This document shows, piece after piece, positions 53,843-64,000 of a DNA stretch of 64,000 nt; position 1 is the first letter of the stretch, and every line of letters starts with the position of its first letter. Both the position numbers and the translations under genes were made by a program. The notes under the pieces were generated by a model. The model was not told where the DNA came from and made no database searches. It saw only the letters and a program-made list of their open reading frames with translations. Source of the DNA: Pratylenchus scribneri. Taxonomy: Eukaryota; Nematoda; Chromadorea; Rhabditida; Pratylenchidae. The DNA lies in the NCBI GenBank assembly GCA_030063045.1, contig JAQSEB010000022.1:496001-560000 (forward strand), in the 5' to 3' direction.

Positions 53843-55855
53843 TTTTAATTGGGGAATTTGTTCGGTGTTTAACAATTATTTTCTAATCAGACACCCTCAA
53901 AATTATGTAGATCTTCGGGCTTTGTTCACATACCATTAGTTAATATAAATTGGTTTATATTTTTTTGGTAGGATAAGTTAGAGCGAAATAGTATATTCGG
54001 TGAATTCTATCGTTCAGATAAATCTATCATTCTTTTGGCCATAACTCAAGAAGAAACAAATGATCTTGAAAAGAAATATATATTATTACAAGGTATCTTA
54101 CTTCCTTTACAAAATAGCCTAAATAATTTGTGGCTTTTCCTCCAAAAATTTGACCCTAATTCGAAGAAATATAATTTGCCTTTATAGTTCGAATCGAAAT
54201 CATAAAATCAAAAGAGGCTATATGGTAGATAGGTCACACTTCGGACTTTCAAATATTAATACATTGCTTTCCCTAAATTATAACTTTCTTGTTGAGCTAT
54301 GGTCAAGAATTTGTAGGTATCCGAAGAGCCAGAAATATCCAAAATTTTTTGTTGGGAAAATTTTCAAATAAATTCTTAGGGTAAGTTTAAATTTCTTGGA
54401 TCTTTTAAGTATTTATTAATAGGGATTCTTCTTTGTTGATATAAAATAAATGAAGTCAAAAGAGTTAAAAACATTCAAAATCCCCAAAAGTGTTTTCGAC
54501 AATCCCAGCAGAAGAGAAACCTGTTCTCAAATTTGAAATTGCTCCTTGCGCCTTCCTCAACAAATCATTGAACCGACTGGACATTATTGTTCTTTGCCGC
54601 TGATGAATTTTTTCTATATTTACATTTTTCGCTCCAATGAGTAGACAATGTTGTTGAAATGAAAGATGAGAAAAATTAGCTGAATTGGAAATTTTTTCAC
54701 ATAATTGCAGAAAAAATCATTAAAAATATTTGAGAAAATTTTCAATTGGTCTAATTTTCTGATATTAATTTTCATTATAGCCAATTTTTTATTTGCTTTA
54801 TTTGGCCTTTTACTAAATTCTAACAATGTGTTTTTCCCAATGGGCTGCTGGCCAATCGATGGCGTTAAAAATGAAACCAAAAATATTATTTAAATGTTTT
54901 GAGGATATTTTAATTATATTAATGGATATCGGGAAATTATATATTAAAAAAATTAATTAATATTTCGTTTTTGGTTAAGAATATTAATAACTTTAAAATT
55001 TATTAATTATTCTATCAAGTTTTTTTATGAATTTATATTTTGATAGATTCTATAAGTAAATTATTCAAAAGCCAATGTCAAATTATCTGGGCTTTGAATA
55101 TTTTCCGCCATTTCTGAGCTCTGGTTTATCCATCTCTTCCGGATAGCTAAATCCCCCAAAATTTGCCAATCAATATCCCCAGAATAATCCCTTTAATGTT
55201 CATAGTGTCCTAGTGCATAAAGTCAAGAGGCTTTTGGCCATTCCATCTATTTGTGTGCTTTTCCCGGGTCATTCCGCTAATTAGAATTGATTTTTGTGTA
55301 CGGGCATGGTCGTTCTATTTCACCTCTATTTCTCACTTTTCTCTACCTTTCCTTATACCATCTATGTTCTCTGCCCTTTTATTACCTTTTTCGCGCACAT
55401 TTATATAGGATTAAAAGTAGAAAAAACACGACGAAAGAGAAATAAAAACTACTCACGAGAAATATAATTAATAGGGGGAATAATAATGAGAAAATGATAG
55501 GATCAAGTTTTTTTTAAATGAACTATTATATATTGGCTATTATTAGCAAATGAATTTAGAAAATTCATTGTTTCATTCTTTCAATTCAATTTTCTATTAC
55601 TATAAATATGTTTTCTTTCAGACAATACAATCATAGTGAATTGACAATTGGACAATGGACATAAGGTACACCGGCTCAATAATGAGCAGGGAAAAATGGT
55701 ATGAATAGGTTAAATTAAAATGAAAATAATAGGCAAAAATAAAACTTCTGGAAATTTTTTTCCTTAATTTTTCTTATGAATCATCCATCATCCAATCCAA
55801 TGTTCAGTTATCCGTTATTATATCTCACTTCTCCAAACTATAAAATGTTGTTTAT
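53843..55855. other. Spacer upstream of tbc-16, no supported gene
   Basis: AT-rich. A 62-codon plus-strand frame at 54705-54893 has one hydrophobic segment (NFLILIFIIANFLFALFGLL) but no partner exon or promoter. I see nothing else that I can support. Confidence 0.4.
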
Positions 55856-56230
55856 TCATTTTTCTTTTAATTTTAAAAAAGATTTTATTCCATCAAATAA
55901 TAAACGCAAAGTATTCTGAACTCTTTCGAAAATTGTAAAAGTTAAACTGTTCGCATTACGGATGCAGGGAATGAGCTGAACGTGGTTTGCCGCCCCATAT
56001 TTTTCTTTCTTTGTTGGATAAATGGCGCAAACTTTGCAAAGATGTTCGCTTTGAGTCACCTTTTTATATATATTTTTTTCAATTTGTTTACTATTATTTA
56101 GATACTTTGAAAATAAATAATGATAATTCATTGATTCAATTTGATTAAAAAATTTTTTTTTAAAATCTAATCCATTTGATGGATAACCAATCGGCTGTAA
56201 ATGAATATGTTTTAATTTTCTTTTTAGCAT
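55856..56230 (-). CDS. Hypothetical 124-residue protein
   Basis: A single open frame from ATG: MLKRKLKHIHLQPIGYPSNG, then SEHLCKVCAIYPTKKEKYG, AANHVQLIPCIRNANSL and a C-terminal FERVQNTLRLLFDGIKSFLK. Composition in the second half is coding-like (balanced, with two Cys in C-K-V-C). I recognise no family, and no splice sites are needed. It may be one exon of a larger gene. Confidence 0.35.
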   Translation of the reverse strand: MLKRKLKHIHLQPIGYPSNGLDFKKKFFNQIESMNYHYLFSKYLNNSKQIEKNIYKKVTQSEHLCKVCAIYPTKKEKYGAANHVQLIPCIRNANSLTFTIFERVQNTLRLLFDGIKSFLKLKEK

Positions 56231-56474
56231 TCCTCTTTTCTATTCTCCGAAACTTTTCATTTCAAATGTTTTAATCAAAAAAAAATATTCTAAAATATAT
56301 AATAAAATAATATAAATCAGATTTTTAATTTTAATCTTTTATTCATCCCTAACCCCTTCCATTCTCTCCCTCCCTCTAATAAATTAATAAATATTGATAT
56401 AAATTTAATAATTAAATAATTATCTTTTCAGAAAAGAATCACTGGTAACAAATATAATCTCGAAAATTGAATTG

Positions 56475-58346
56475 ATGGCTCAACAAGAAGTAAAATGATA
56501 ATAAAATAATATTATTAATTGCAAATTTCCCTAATTAAGACGAAATATGTAACTGTCGTGCATAGTCTAGGACCTGGTGCAAAACGCAGTGTAAATATTT
56601 TTAAATAATTATTAACGTTTTTTTAAATTAAAGCATGTGCCAATCTCACCGGATGGCACTTTATCACTTCAAACATTGGTTAATTTTTTTAATTATGAAA
56701 TTGTTCAATCATATTTTAATTATTTAAACTATGAAAATAAAAATTCTAAAAATTTCATTTATTTTTTTTATTTTCGATGAGAGCTTGCCCTGGCATAAGT
56801 GGCTTGGAATACTTGGACGCAACCACCGAAAGATATTTGGCAGTTAGGTAAATTTGAAATTTACTCTAATTTATTATAATTAATTATTCTTATAGGGTAG
56901 AAAATGAAAAGTTTTATGAACCATTTCAAGGATGGACCAACAATGGTTAAAAATTAAGAGATAAAATTTAATTTCTTATATTTTAGTATTTTTGGCTATT
57001 CCGCAGCAATTGGAACAAGGTATGTTTTTATTATCATTGATATATTTATTTAAAATGATATTTAAAAATAGGCCTAAAAAATGTTTATAAATTTTGGTGA
57101 CTGTTGGTTTTGGCTTTTGATCCTCTTTTTAATCAAAATTTTTCAAAACTTTTTCCAATACTATTTTTTTAATTTTTTTTGTTTTTAAGCTATTAAAAAT
57201 TAATAAGAAAAATTCATACAGTTTCATAAGTATACTTAGCTTATCAAAATGCGTCTATATTTTGAAAAATGATATAAAATTTTTGTGTTTATTTAGAAAA
57301 TCGAGTGGCAAGAGAACATATATTTTTCACTTATTCTCTTTTTTTGGTATTTGACATCAAAAGAAATTTTAATGATTTCGAAAAAATTTTTAAAAAAAGA
57401 AAAAAATTTTCGATTTCAATTTTTCATCAGCAGGGAATTTAAAAATATTTAAATTATGTAATAAAAATTTTTATAGCTCGTTCAATGTCGCCTCCACCTT
57501 CCTCCGACATTGACAAGTGGATGTTCTATGCTGTTGATCGGGTTGGAAAATCGACTGTCGTTTGCATTAATGAACGCTATTTCGCCACATTCCGACATGG
57601 CACACATCTTGAATGGAAAGAGAATGAGACTAAATTGCGGATCTATCCAGCTAAATGTGCTGCCAATCATGCTGGGTATGAGGTCACCGTTGTGAACATT
57701 AATGAAACTGCGGATTTGGTCATACTTCGTAGCAATGATATTGTAGTTCCGGTAAATTTAATTAAAATATTAAAAATTTTGCAATTAATCTATTTAGGAA
57801 TTTCCTGAATTGGTTAGACCAGAAGAATCTGAAAAATTCTTGCTTGCCGGATATGGTGATATCACAAAAGATGGAAAACAAGAAATGGGCTACATTTACG
57901 GGAATATTTACTCAATTCATGAACGGTGCTATGACAAAGATGGAAAAGTCCTGGGTCCATTTATTTTAGGCACTATTCCTTCTTCGCCTGGAGAATCAGG
58001 TAAAATTTTACTATCTTCCCTTAGATAGAATAAAATACAATATTGCAATATTTTTATTTTATATAGTATTTCAATTTCGATATTTTAAGGAGGTGGATGC
58101 TTTTCTTCCAGAGGCCTTATAGGGATGAATTGCGGAGTTACACATATGCCATTGACCGCTCACCCAGATGCACATTCAAAATCAGCAATTTTCAGTCAAA
58201 AGAATTGTATTTGTCCGGCATATATGATTAACACAGCTCTCACTGTAATATATTTCGTAAAATAATTATATTCTAAAATTAACAATTTGTAGGTTCAAAT
58301 GGCGCTCGAGAAAGATGTGGTACCATCTAAAATGGAATTAATGTGA
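56475..58346 (+). CDS. Trypsin-like serine protease domain gene, 10 exons
   Basis: Exons 56475-56489, 56540-56588, 56634-56678, 56784-56847, 56896-56945, 56987-57019, 57477-57751, 57798-57999, 58090-58244 and 58293-58346 keep frame throughout, 313 residues. The N-terminal part reads MAQQETKYVTVVHSLGPG, then CANLTGWHFITSN and GWTNN. The peptidase-like domain starts near MFYAVDRVGKSTVVC and has candidate triad residues in ATFRHGTH (His), ETADLVILRS (Asp) and SSPGESGGGCF (Ser, replacing the usual GDSGG). His-Asp and Asp-Ser spacing fits chymotrypsin-fold enzymes. I see no signal peptide from this first exon, so an alternative start may exist. Exons 1-3 are short and the least certain. Confidence 0.75.
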
Positions 58347-58750
58347 AATTATATTTGGGGAAAGAATGGTGAAAATTTTATTCTTTCTAATGAATTAAAA
58401 CTAAACTATTTTTTAGGTTTTTTGCGTTTTATGTGCATTGCCAAGAATGAAGAAATTTATTAAATAAAATTTAAATTGGATTTTAAAAATCTCACATTTC
58501 TTGGAATTTTTACTTACTGAAATTTCATCAATTTTTACTCAAAATCACATTCAATATTTTCATTATTTTTCGGCAATTTTCATTTCCAATTTTAAGTTCA
58601 TTTGGATAAATTTTATTTTGTTAAAGAGGAAAATTTGACTTATTTGGGGGCCTTTATAACCCATAGATAGGTTACACAATATTATCCTCCATCCGATCCA
58701 CTTCACCAAATTCCGCATTTTCTTCTACTCTGAATATTCTCCGAATAAAA

Positions 58751-58820
58751 TGGCTGTCTTCTGTTCGTTTTCATTAAAGCAAATGCCTTCCCAATGTTTT
58801 TGTCTGCTGGCAAATTAAAC
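58751..58820 (+). pseudogene. Decayed copy of the small secreted-peptide gene
   Basis: ATGGCTGTCTTCTGTTCG and the following CAAATGCCTTCCCAATG match the start of the gene at 59312, then stop early (CTGGCAAATTAAAC). The upstream GGCCTTTATAA box is also shared (58650 here, 59213 there). It is a truncated tandem duplicate. Confidence 0.65.
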
Positions 58821-58834
58821 GGATTTACCATTTA

Positions 58835-59110
58835 CATTTTGGATGGATAATTTTTTTTATTGGTCTGGAATTAAGTTTGCCTCTCTGGCAAAAGAATTGC
58901 ATTTTTTATGGATAATTTTGATCATTCGTGGTTATACGGATGATTTGGGTGGATAATTTTTTAATTAGTCTGGAATTAAGTTTGCCTATCTGCTGATAAA
59001 TGAAAGGGATTTTCACTTTTGAATGGATAATTTTATTTAAATGAAATTAAGTTTGCCTATCTGGCAAAATAATTTGCATTTTGGATGGATAATTTCGATA
59101 TCCATGAAAA
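58835..59110. repeat. Degenerate tandem repeat of about 90 bp
   Basis: The words GGATGGATAATTTT, GGAATTAAGTTTGCC and CTGGCAAAA return three to four times between the decayed and intact peptide genes. Confidence 0.65.
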
Positions 59111-59204
59111 GTTATATACATCTAATCATGGAACAAATTGTTTGCATTTTGGGAAGGCCTTCGAATTTGTTAATTTTTTTATTTGATATTGGAGAGAATT
59201 TGTC

Positions 59205-59222
59205 GCATTTGAGGCCTTTATA
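59205..59222 (+). promoter_or_regulatory. Likely TATA box of the secreted-peptide gene
   Basis: GAGGCCTTTATAAGTCC lies about 95 bp upstream of the ATG. A matching GGGGCCTTTATAACCC stands before the decayed copy. Confidence 0.5.
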
Positions 59223-59311
59223 AGTCCATTGGAAATTCCATAAAAACCATCATTTTCCATTGCATCCAATTTATCCAAATTCTAAATTTTACTGAATATT
59301 TTTCGAACAAA

Positions 59312-59575
59312 ATGGCTGCCTTCTATTCATTCAACAAAAATGCCTTCTCAATGTTCGCATTTCTCTTGCTGGCAATTTTGTTGATTCAACAATCTGTTTT
59401 ACTAGTGGACGGTCAAGGTGTTCCATGCAACAATAGACTTCGTAAGTGTTATGAATTCTTGAGAAAAAATTATATTTTTATTTATACTTTTTCAGCATGT
59501 CCCGATCGCAAAACTCAAATGTGCTCAGATTTTATTTGCTGCGTTAAGTCTGGAAATCGTATGTGTATAATTTAG
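59312..59575 (+). CDS. Small secreted six-cysteine peptide, 2 exons
   Basis: Exons 59312-59441 and 59496-59575 (54-bp GT-AG intron, phase 1) encode 69 residues. The first 35 are a signal-peptide-like stretch with core FAFLLLAILLIQQSVLLV and likely cleavage after VDG. The mature part is about 35 residues, QGVPCNNRLPCPDRKTQMC followed by SDFICCVKSGNRMCII, with six Cys in the order C, C, C, CC, C. That is compact enough for a disulfide-knotted peptide. No family was recognised. Secreted cysteine-rich peptides in parasitic nematodes are often effectors or defence peptides, but that is only a possibility here. A decayed tandem copy lies 560 bp upstream. Confidence 0.7.
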   Translation: MAAFYSFNKNAFSMFAFLLLAILLIQQSVLLVDGQGVPCNNRLRKCYEFLRKNYIFIYTFSACPDRKTQMCSDFICCVKSGNRMCII

Positions 59576-59989
59576 ATAATAGCATTCCATTGTGGTTGTT
59601 TTTCCATTCCTACTATTAATTTTTTGAGATTGTAATTGGAAGTGCATAATTTAATACTAACAATTTTAAGCAATTAATTTACATGAAAAACCAAAAAGCT
59701 GATGTCGTAATAGTAAAGTAATATATATATATATATATTGGAAATTGGGCATTTCCAGAATTTCCCAAGCTTTTTGTCTGGACAATTTTAGAAATTTCGG
59801 CTTCTAGGCGTCGTACAGACTCGAGTGTAGTCTCATTTGACTCGTCATAGTCGATTTATATACTAGAAAGATGCTTTTAAATTTTTCATTTCAAAAACTC
59901 TAGGGCTTTTTCTAGGGATTTTTAGCTCTTGGGACTTGCACATCCTAAGGGCAACTTTTCAGTGCGCATCCAGGAAAACTATACGTTTT

Positions 59990-60360
59990 TTGATAGGGGT
60001 TTGGGTGTGGGGCGAAACCGGTTTAAAAACCGGTTTGTCCAGGTAAAACTTTTTTCCTGGGACCTAAATCAAAAATCGGCTCGGTGAAGGCACTCCCCCG
60101 GTCTGTTAGCTACATTTTGATATATGGGTCGGGGGGTTTACGGTGGACAGGGGAGGCTGGAAAAATGGCAACGTGTGGCCAAGTCGGGTGCGCGAGTCAG
60201 AAATTTCTCTATAACTTTTTTGCGAGTTGAGATAGATCAGCGCGATAAAAAGCAAAGTTGTAGAGCTCGATGAGGCGAATCCAATGATATATTGCGCGAG
60301 CTGTCTAACCAAACCGGTTTCGAGATATAAGCTTAAACCGGTTTAAAAAATTGCAAAAAT
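59990..60360. other. GC-richer repeat-like stretch with AACCGGTTT words
   Basis: AAACCGGTTTAAAAACCGGT, GGTCGGGGGGTTTACGG and GAGCTCGATGAGGCGAATCC stand out from the AT-rich surroundings. The last word resembles the palindrome-family core. There is no gene with splice support. A further diverged palindrome (ATAAAGATCTCATAAAACC to CTTCTTGATGAGCTCTATC) is at about 60995-61165. Confidence 0.4.
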
Positions 60361-61263
60361 TAGGTTTTAGGCTAAAATTTTGAAAAAAAAATATTTTATT
60401 CAACCCATAAAAAATCATTTTTTTAAATTAGTCTTTCGTTATTTCTTTTTAGTGTTTATTTTTTTCGTATTTTTATTGTTTGCTATTTGCATACTGTTGG
60501 CAATGGTATTCATTTTAAATTTATAAATTGTAAAACATAACGCCAGAGGTTTTTGAGTCGAAAAAATTTTAACAAAAATCAAAAAGCAAAAACGACGCTT
60601 GGCTTGCAATATTTTTTCGGTGAAAAAAAACGCGTATAAAGGATAAATGATATTGATTTTGATTAAGTAATTTACATTTATTACATCTATTGATCCACAA
60701 CCTTTTAAATTTCACAATTCTTATTTTTTAGATGAATCGGCTAACAAAAATTCAAAGTTTGAATAAAATTAATGCAATTGCACTTCAGAATTGTTGGCCA
60801 AGGCCTATAAAAAGGTTTATTATCAATATCACTTATTAATCTCAACTTAATTAAAATCAGATAATTAAGCAGCAGCAGCAGCAGAACATTTTCATGCTGG
60901 CTCAATCCAATGAAAACATTAGCTGGCCACAAACAAAGGTTTGCTTTTTATAATATCAGCTTAGTAACTCAATACAAACAATCCATATACCTACTCAATG
61001 ATAAAGATCTCATAAAACCGCATCATTTAAGAGATTGGCTATATTTAACCAATTCTAATTTGATTTAGAACAAAAAACCAATATTGGTATAAAACCTTTA
61101 ATATCTTTTTCGAATAAACCATGACAAAAAATATAATAACTGCTTCTTGATGAGCTCTATCTAAGTAATCTTAATATTAAAAACATTAAAAACAAAAATG
61201 TAGGATTTTTACTTAAGGTCTTATCTCAGTTAAAAAACTTATTTAATAAAATTATAAATTTTC

Positions 61264-62317
61264 AGTTTGCCAACAATCATTTTTGCACTGCGTGGAAATG
61301 GCGGCGCCAATCCTCTACCCAGTGCCAAGGTTTTTGTAAAATTTAATTTTTAATACAAAAATGATAAAAAAATATTCAGTTCTGTCAGCGCAATCAATTC
61401 TGCAGTGAAAATGTTGGCCTCCATCTCCATTGTCTTCCCATCACTTGATCGAGGTTTTTATTTTATTACATATAATTTCAACAAAAGATAAAAAAATATT
61501 AAATTATTCTTTCCGGAATGAAACACAATCTAACCGGAACAAAACACAAACCTTTCCGGAATGAAACACAATCTAACCGGAACAAAACACAAACCTTTCC
61601 GGAATTAAACACAATCTAACCGGAACAAAACACAAACCTTTCCGGAATGAAATACAATCTAACCGGAACAAAACACAAACCTTTCCGGAATTAAACACAA
61701 TCTAACCGGAACAAAACACAAACCTTTCCGGAATGAAATACAATCTAACCGGAACAAAACACAAACCTTTCCGGAATGAAACACAATCTAACCGGAACAA
61801 AACACAAACCTTTCCGGAATGAAACACAATCTAACCGGAGCAAAACACAAACCTTTCCGGAATGAAACACAATCTAACCGGAACAAAACACAAACCTTTC
61901 CGGAATGAAACACAATCTAACCGGAACAAAACACAAACCTTTCCGGAATTAAACACAATCTAACCGGAACAAAACACAAACCTTTCCGGAATGAAATACA
62001 ATCTAACCGGAACAAAACACAAACCTTTCCGGAATGAAACACAATCTAACCGGAGCAAAACACAAACCTTTCCGGAATGAAACACAATCTAACCGGAACA
62101 AAACACAAACCTTTCCGGAATGAAACACAATCTAATCGGAACAAAACACAAACCTTTCCGGAATGAAAATACAAATCTTTCCGGAACAAAAATTAAAACA
62201 ATTTACCGGAATATAAATAAGAATTCTTTCTTTAATAATACAAAAAAACTTCACAAAAAGAATTTGAATTATACTTTGCGTTTATTCATTTCAGGTGCAA
62301 CAATATCGTCTCCATGA
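61264..62317 (+). CDS. Possible exon trio of an unrecognised gene around a minisatellite intron
   Basis: TTTCAG acceptors precede 61266-61331 and 61380-61454, and CATTTCAG precedes 62296. One consistent frame is CQQSFLHCVEMAAPILYPVP, SSVSAINSAVKMLASISIVF, PSLDRGATISSP-stop. Another frame of exons 1-2 ends FCQRNQFCSENVGLHLHC. The frames cannot be separated without a start exon. The second intron is filled by the 43-bp minisatellite. Weak call. Confidence 0.25.
61508..62165. repeat. 43-bp minisatellite, about 15 copies
   Basis: The unit has TTTCCGGAATGAAACACAAT followed by CTAACCGGAACAAAACAC. The period is exactly 43 bp. Single-base variants (AATTAAAC, GAAATAC, CCGGAGC) recur in the same order, showing block duplication. 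The right edge decays after 62165. Confidence 0.95.
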
Positions 62318-62512
62318 ACGCCTTGAGCTGCTCACCAATTGGAGGAATCGATCAAAGGAAATGTTCGACAAGGATTGGCAGTTCATATTGAATGTACATA
62401 GGAGGAACAATGGGGACGCGAGTATAAAATTTAAAAATTAAACATTTTCGGAATAAAATTTTTACAAAAATATCAATAAAACAAAAATTTTTCAGAATAA
62501 TCATTAATAAAA

Positions 62513-62750
62513 CAGAGGGCGGATTTATATGCACTAAAAAGTGCGAGTTATTAAATTTTTGGAAACATTTTTAAAATATGCTAATTTTTTCGTTTTTATT
62601 TGAATTTTTAAAGACAATTTTGGTTAAAATTATGACAAAAATGCATAATAAATTCGATTTTAAGACATTCCAAATAACATAAAAAGATTTTTTATATACA
62701 AAAAATAAATTTAGCATTGGAAAAGGCAATGCATATAAATCCACCATCTG
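62513..62750. mobile_element. Terminal-inverted-repeat element (GGATTTATATGCA ends)
   Basis: CAGAGGGCGGATTTATATGC faces GCATATAAATCCACCATCTG. It is 238 bp, AT-rich inside, with no ORF. The flanks TAATAAAA and TCAATAAA are only a partial duplication. Confidence 0.65.
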
Positions 62751-62918
62751 TCAATAAATTATCCGGCTGGCCAATAAGTTTAGTATACCTTTGGTCAGCT
62801 GGACGCATTCCTCCCACTTAAAAAATACAAATGAGTGAATATAAAAAATATCCCATTTTCCCCCTAAATCACTCATTTGTTCCCCTATTCTCACATTTTC
62901 ATTTTTTTTGCTCATTAG

Positions 62919-63198
62919 CTCGGTGCGCTTGCGCCCATGAGCTTGTGTCGGTGCGCTTGCGCCCATGACACGGACCGGTGCGCTTGCGCCCATGGTCCTT
63001 TTTGCTCGGTGCGCTTGCGCCCATGAGCTTGTGTCGGTGCGCTTGCGCCCATGACACGGACCGGTGCGCTTGCGCCCATGGTCCTTTTTTGCTCGGTGCG
63101 CTTGCGCCCATGAGCTTGTGTCGGTGCGCTTGCGCCCATGACACGGACCGATGCGCTTGCGCCCATGGTCCTTTTTGCTCGGTGCGCTTGCGCCCATG
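62919..63198. repeat. GC-rich minisatellite, three 86-bp units of an 18-bp motif
   Basis: CGGTGCGCTTGCGCCCATG occurs about ten times. Every third copy is followed by GTCCTTTTT, giving a higher-order unit of 86-87 bp. All frames read open through it, so the predicted Arg/His/Ala-rich peptides are artefacts of the repeat. Confidence 0.95.
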
Positions 63199-63714
63199 AG
63201 CAGCTCACCGCCAATGACCCTTGAGCAAGGTCGGTCTATCACTTGGAGCGGAAATGCCAGGATGGGTTAAGAGGAGCACTCCCGATCAGGAATGGCAGGA
63301 CCAAACCAAGTGGGTGGATAGGCTATTGGTGGTGAGTATTGGGAAATAGACCCGAAATTGCAGCGGAAGAGGAGATGAAAACCGAAGACTCCGTGGGTCT
63401 ATTTCCTAATAAGGCAACAATTGGGACTCTGGCAATCAAGTGGTCACCCCCACTAGCATTATTAGGTGCAATTCCTTTTAGTGTGAATGACTATAAACGG
63501 AGTTCAATTGTCTTGCTTTAGGTGATTTAAGTTAATCGCCGGCAATATGGGAACGCTTGCAAATGAAAGTATTGTCAGCTCTTTTGGAAGCTACCTCAGG
63601 TTTAAGGCATGCCTTGAGAGCAGGCGCGTAATCATCATTTGTGAGTGTATGACATATTGTTTGATCACCTCAAATCGTGTTGAGGGATTTATTAATTAAA
63701 TTTAATAAGAAATT
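63199..63714. other. GC-richer unassigned stretch
   Basis: From AGCTCACCGCCAATGACCC to about 63560, composition is balanced and low in repeats. GGGAAATAGACCCG faces CGTGGGTCTATTTCC as a stem around 63342-63403. I tried to see a 5S rRNA, spliced-leader or snRNA gene and could not. Unknown. Confidence 0.3.
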
Positions 63715-64000
63715 TATGTTTTTAAACCAACAATCATGGTTTATGCTATTCATTTTTGGTTTTATACCAACATTAATGGCTTTATGCTATTCATTTTTGG
63801 TTTTATACCAACAGTAATAGCTTTATGCTATTCATTTAATGGTTTTATACCAACAGTAATGGCTTTATGCTATTCATTTAATGGTTTTATACCAACAGTA
63901 ATGGCTTTATGCTATTCATTTTTTGGTTTTATACCAACAAATATGGTTTTATGCTATATTTATGGTTTTATAGCAAATATATATGGCTTTTCTGCTATAT
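63715..64000. repeat. Tandem repeat of about 43 bp running off the right edge
   Basis: TGGTTTTATACCAACA and GGCTTTATGCTATTCATTT alternate five to six times and continue to the last base. Confidence 0.9.

Noticed and set aside
61508..62165. CRISPR-like array
   Set aside because: There are no unique spacers; the whole 43-bp unit repeats, and the genome is eukaryotic.
62751..63242. Arg/His/Ala-rich ORFs on both strands
   Set aside because: They arise from the GC-rich minisatellite, which is open in every frame.
63199..63560. 5S rRNA, spliced-leader or snRNA gene
   Set aside because: I compared remembered hallmarks (5S internal box, Sm site, leader sequence) and none could be matched.

Overview
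The window looks like nuclear DNA from a nematode. It is very AT-rich, most introns are short (about 43-60 bp) and AT-rich, and it carries an SR-type seven-helix chemoreceptor gene, a MATH-BTB gene and a small secreted cysteine-rich peptide. AT content and gene style would fit a tylenchid or root-knot-like nematode, but that is a guess. Gene models below were spliced by hand, and exon phases were checked to agree at every junction quoted.

Layout. At 1-2775 (+) lies the 3' part of a ribonuclease H1 gene. From 3279 to 41274 (-) runs a tandem cluster of nine related genes or remnants (ZF1-ZF9) built from FLYWCH/WRKY-GCM1-like zinc-finger exons. Each has a tiny exon 1, an acidic exon 2 with its own finger, then a variable number of about 86-92-codon finger exons in phase 0. 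ZF1, 3, 4, 5 and 9 read as intact. ZF2, 6, 7 and 8 are broken by deletion, truncation, unequal exchange or element insertion. Eight copies keep the same promoter-like block about 115-190 bp upstream of the ATG. A near-identical duplication of more than 3 kb (15699-18885 and 23986-27732) lies inside the cluster. Its first copy ends abruptly at an intronless, GC-richer ORF of about 670 codons that I do not recognise. The cluster is interrupted at 32249-38238 by a MATH-BTB gene (-) and a chemoreceptor gene (+).

From 42022 to 53842 (-) is a complete 16-exon TBC1D16 (tbc-16) Rab-GAP gene whose introns are full of repeats. The right end (+) carries a 10-exon trypsin-like serine protease gene, a small secreted six-cysteine peptide gene with a decayed duplicate, and several minisatellites.

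Mobile DNA is the second theme. At least five hAT-like non-autonomous elements have exact 8-bp target duplications, one with its empty site preserved in the duplicated copy. Two foldback elements share telomere-like inner repeats and have 10-11 bp target duplications. Two copies of a 137-bp inverted-repeat element appear identical. A dispersed palindrome family is also present. Several of these sit inside coding exons.
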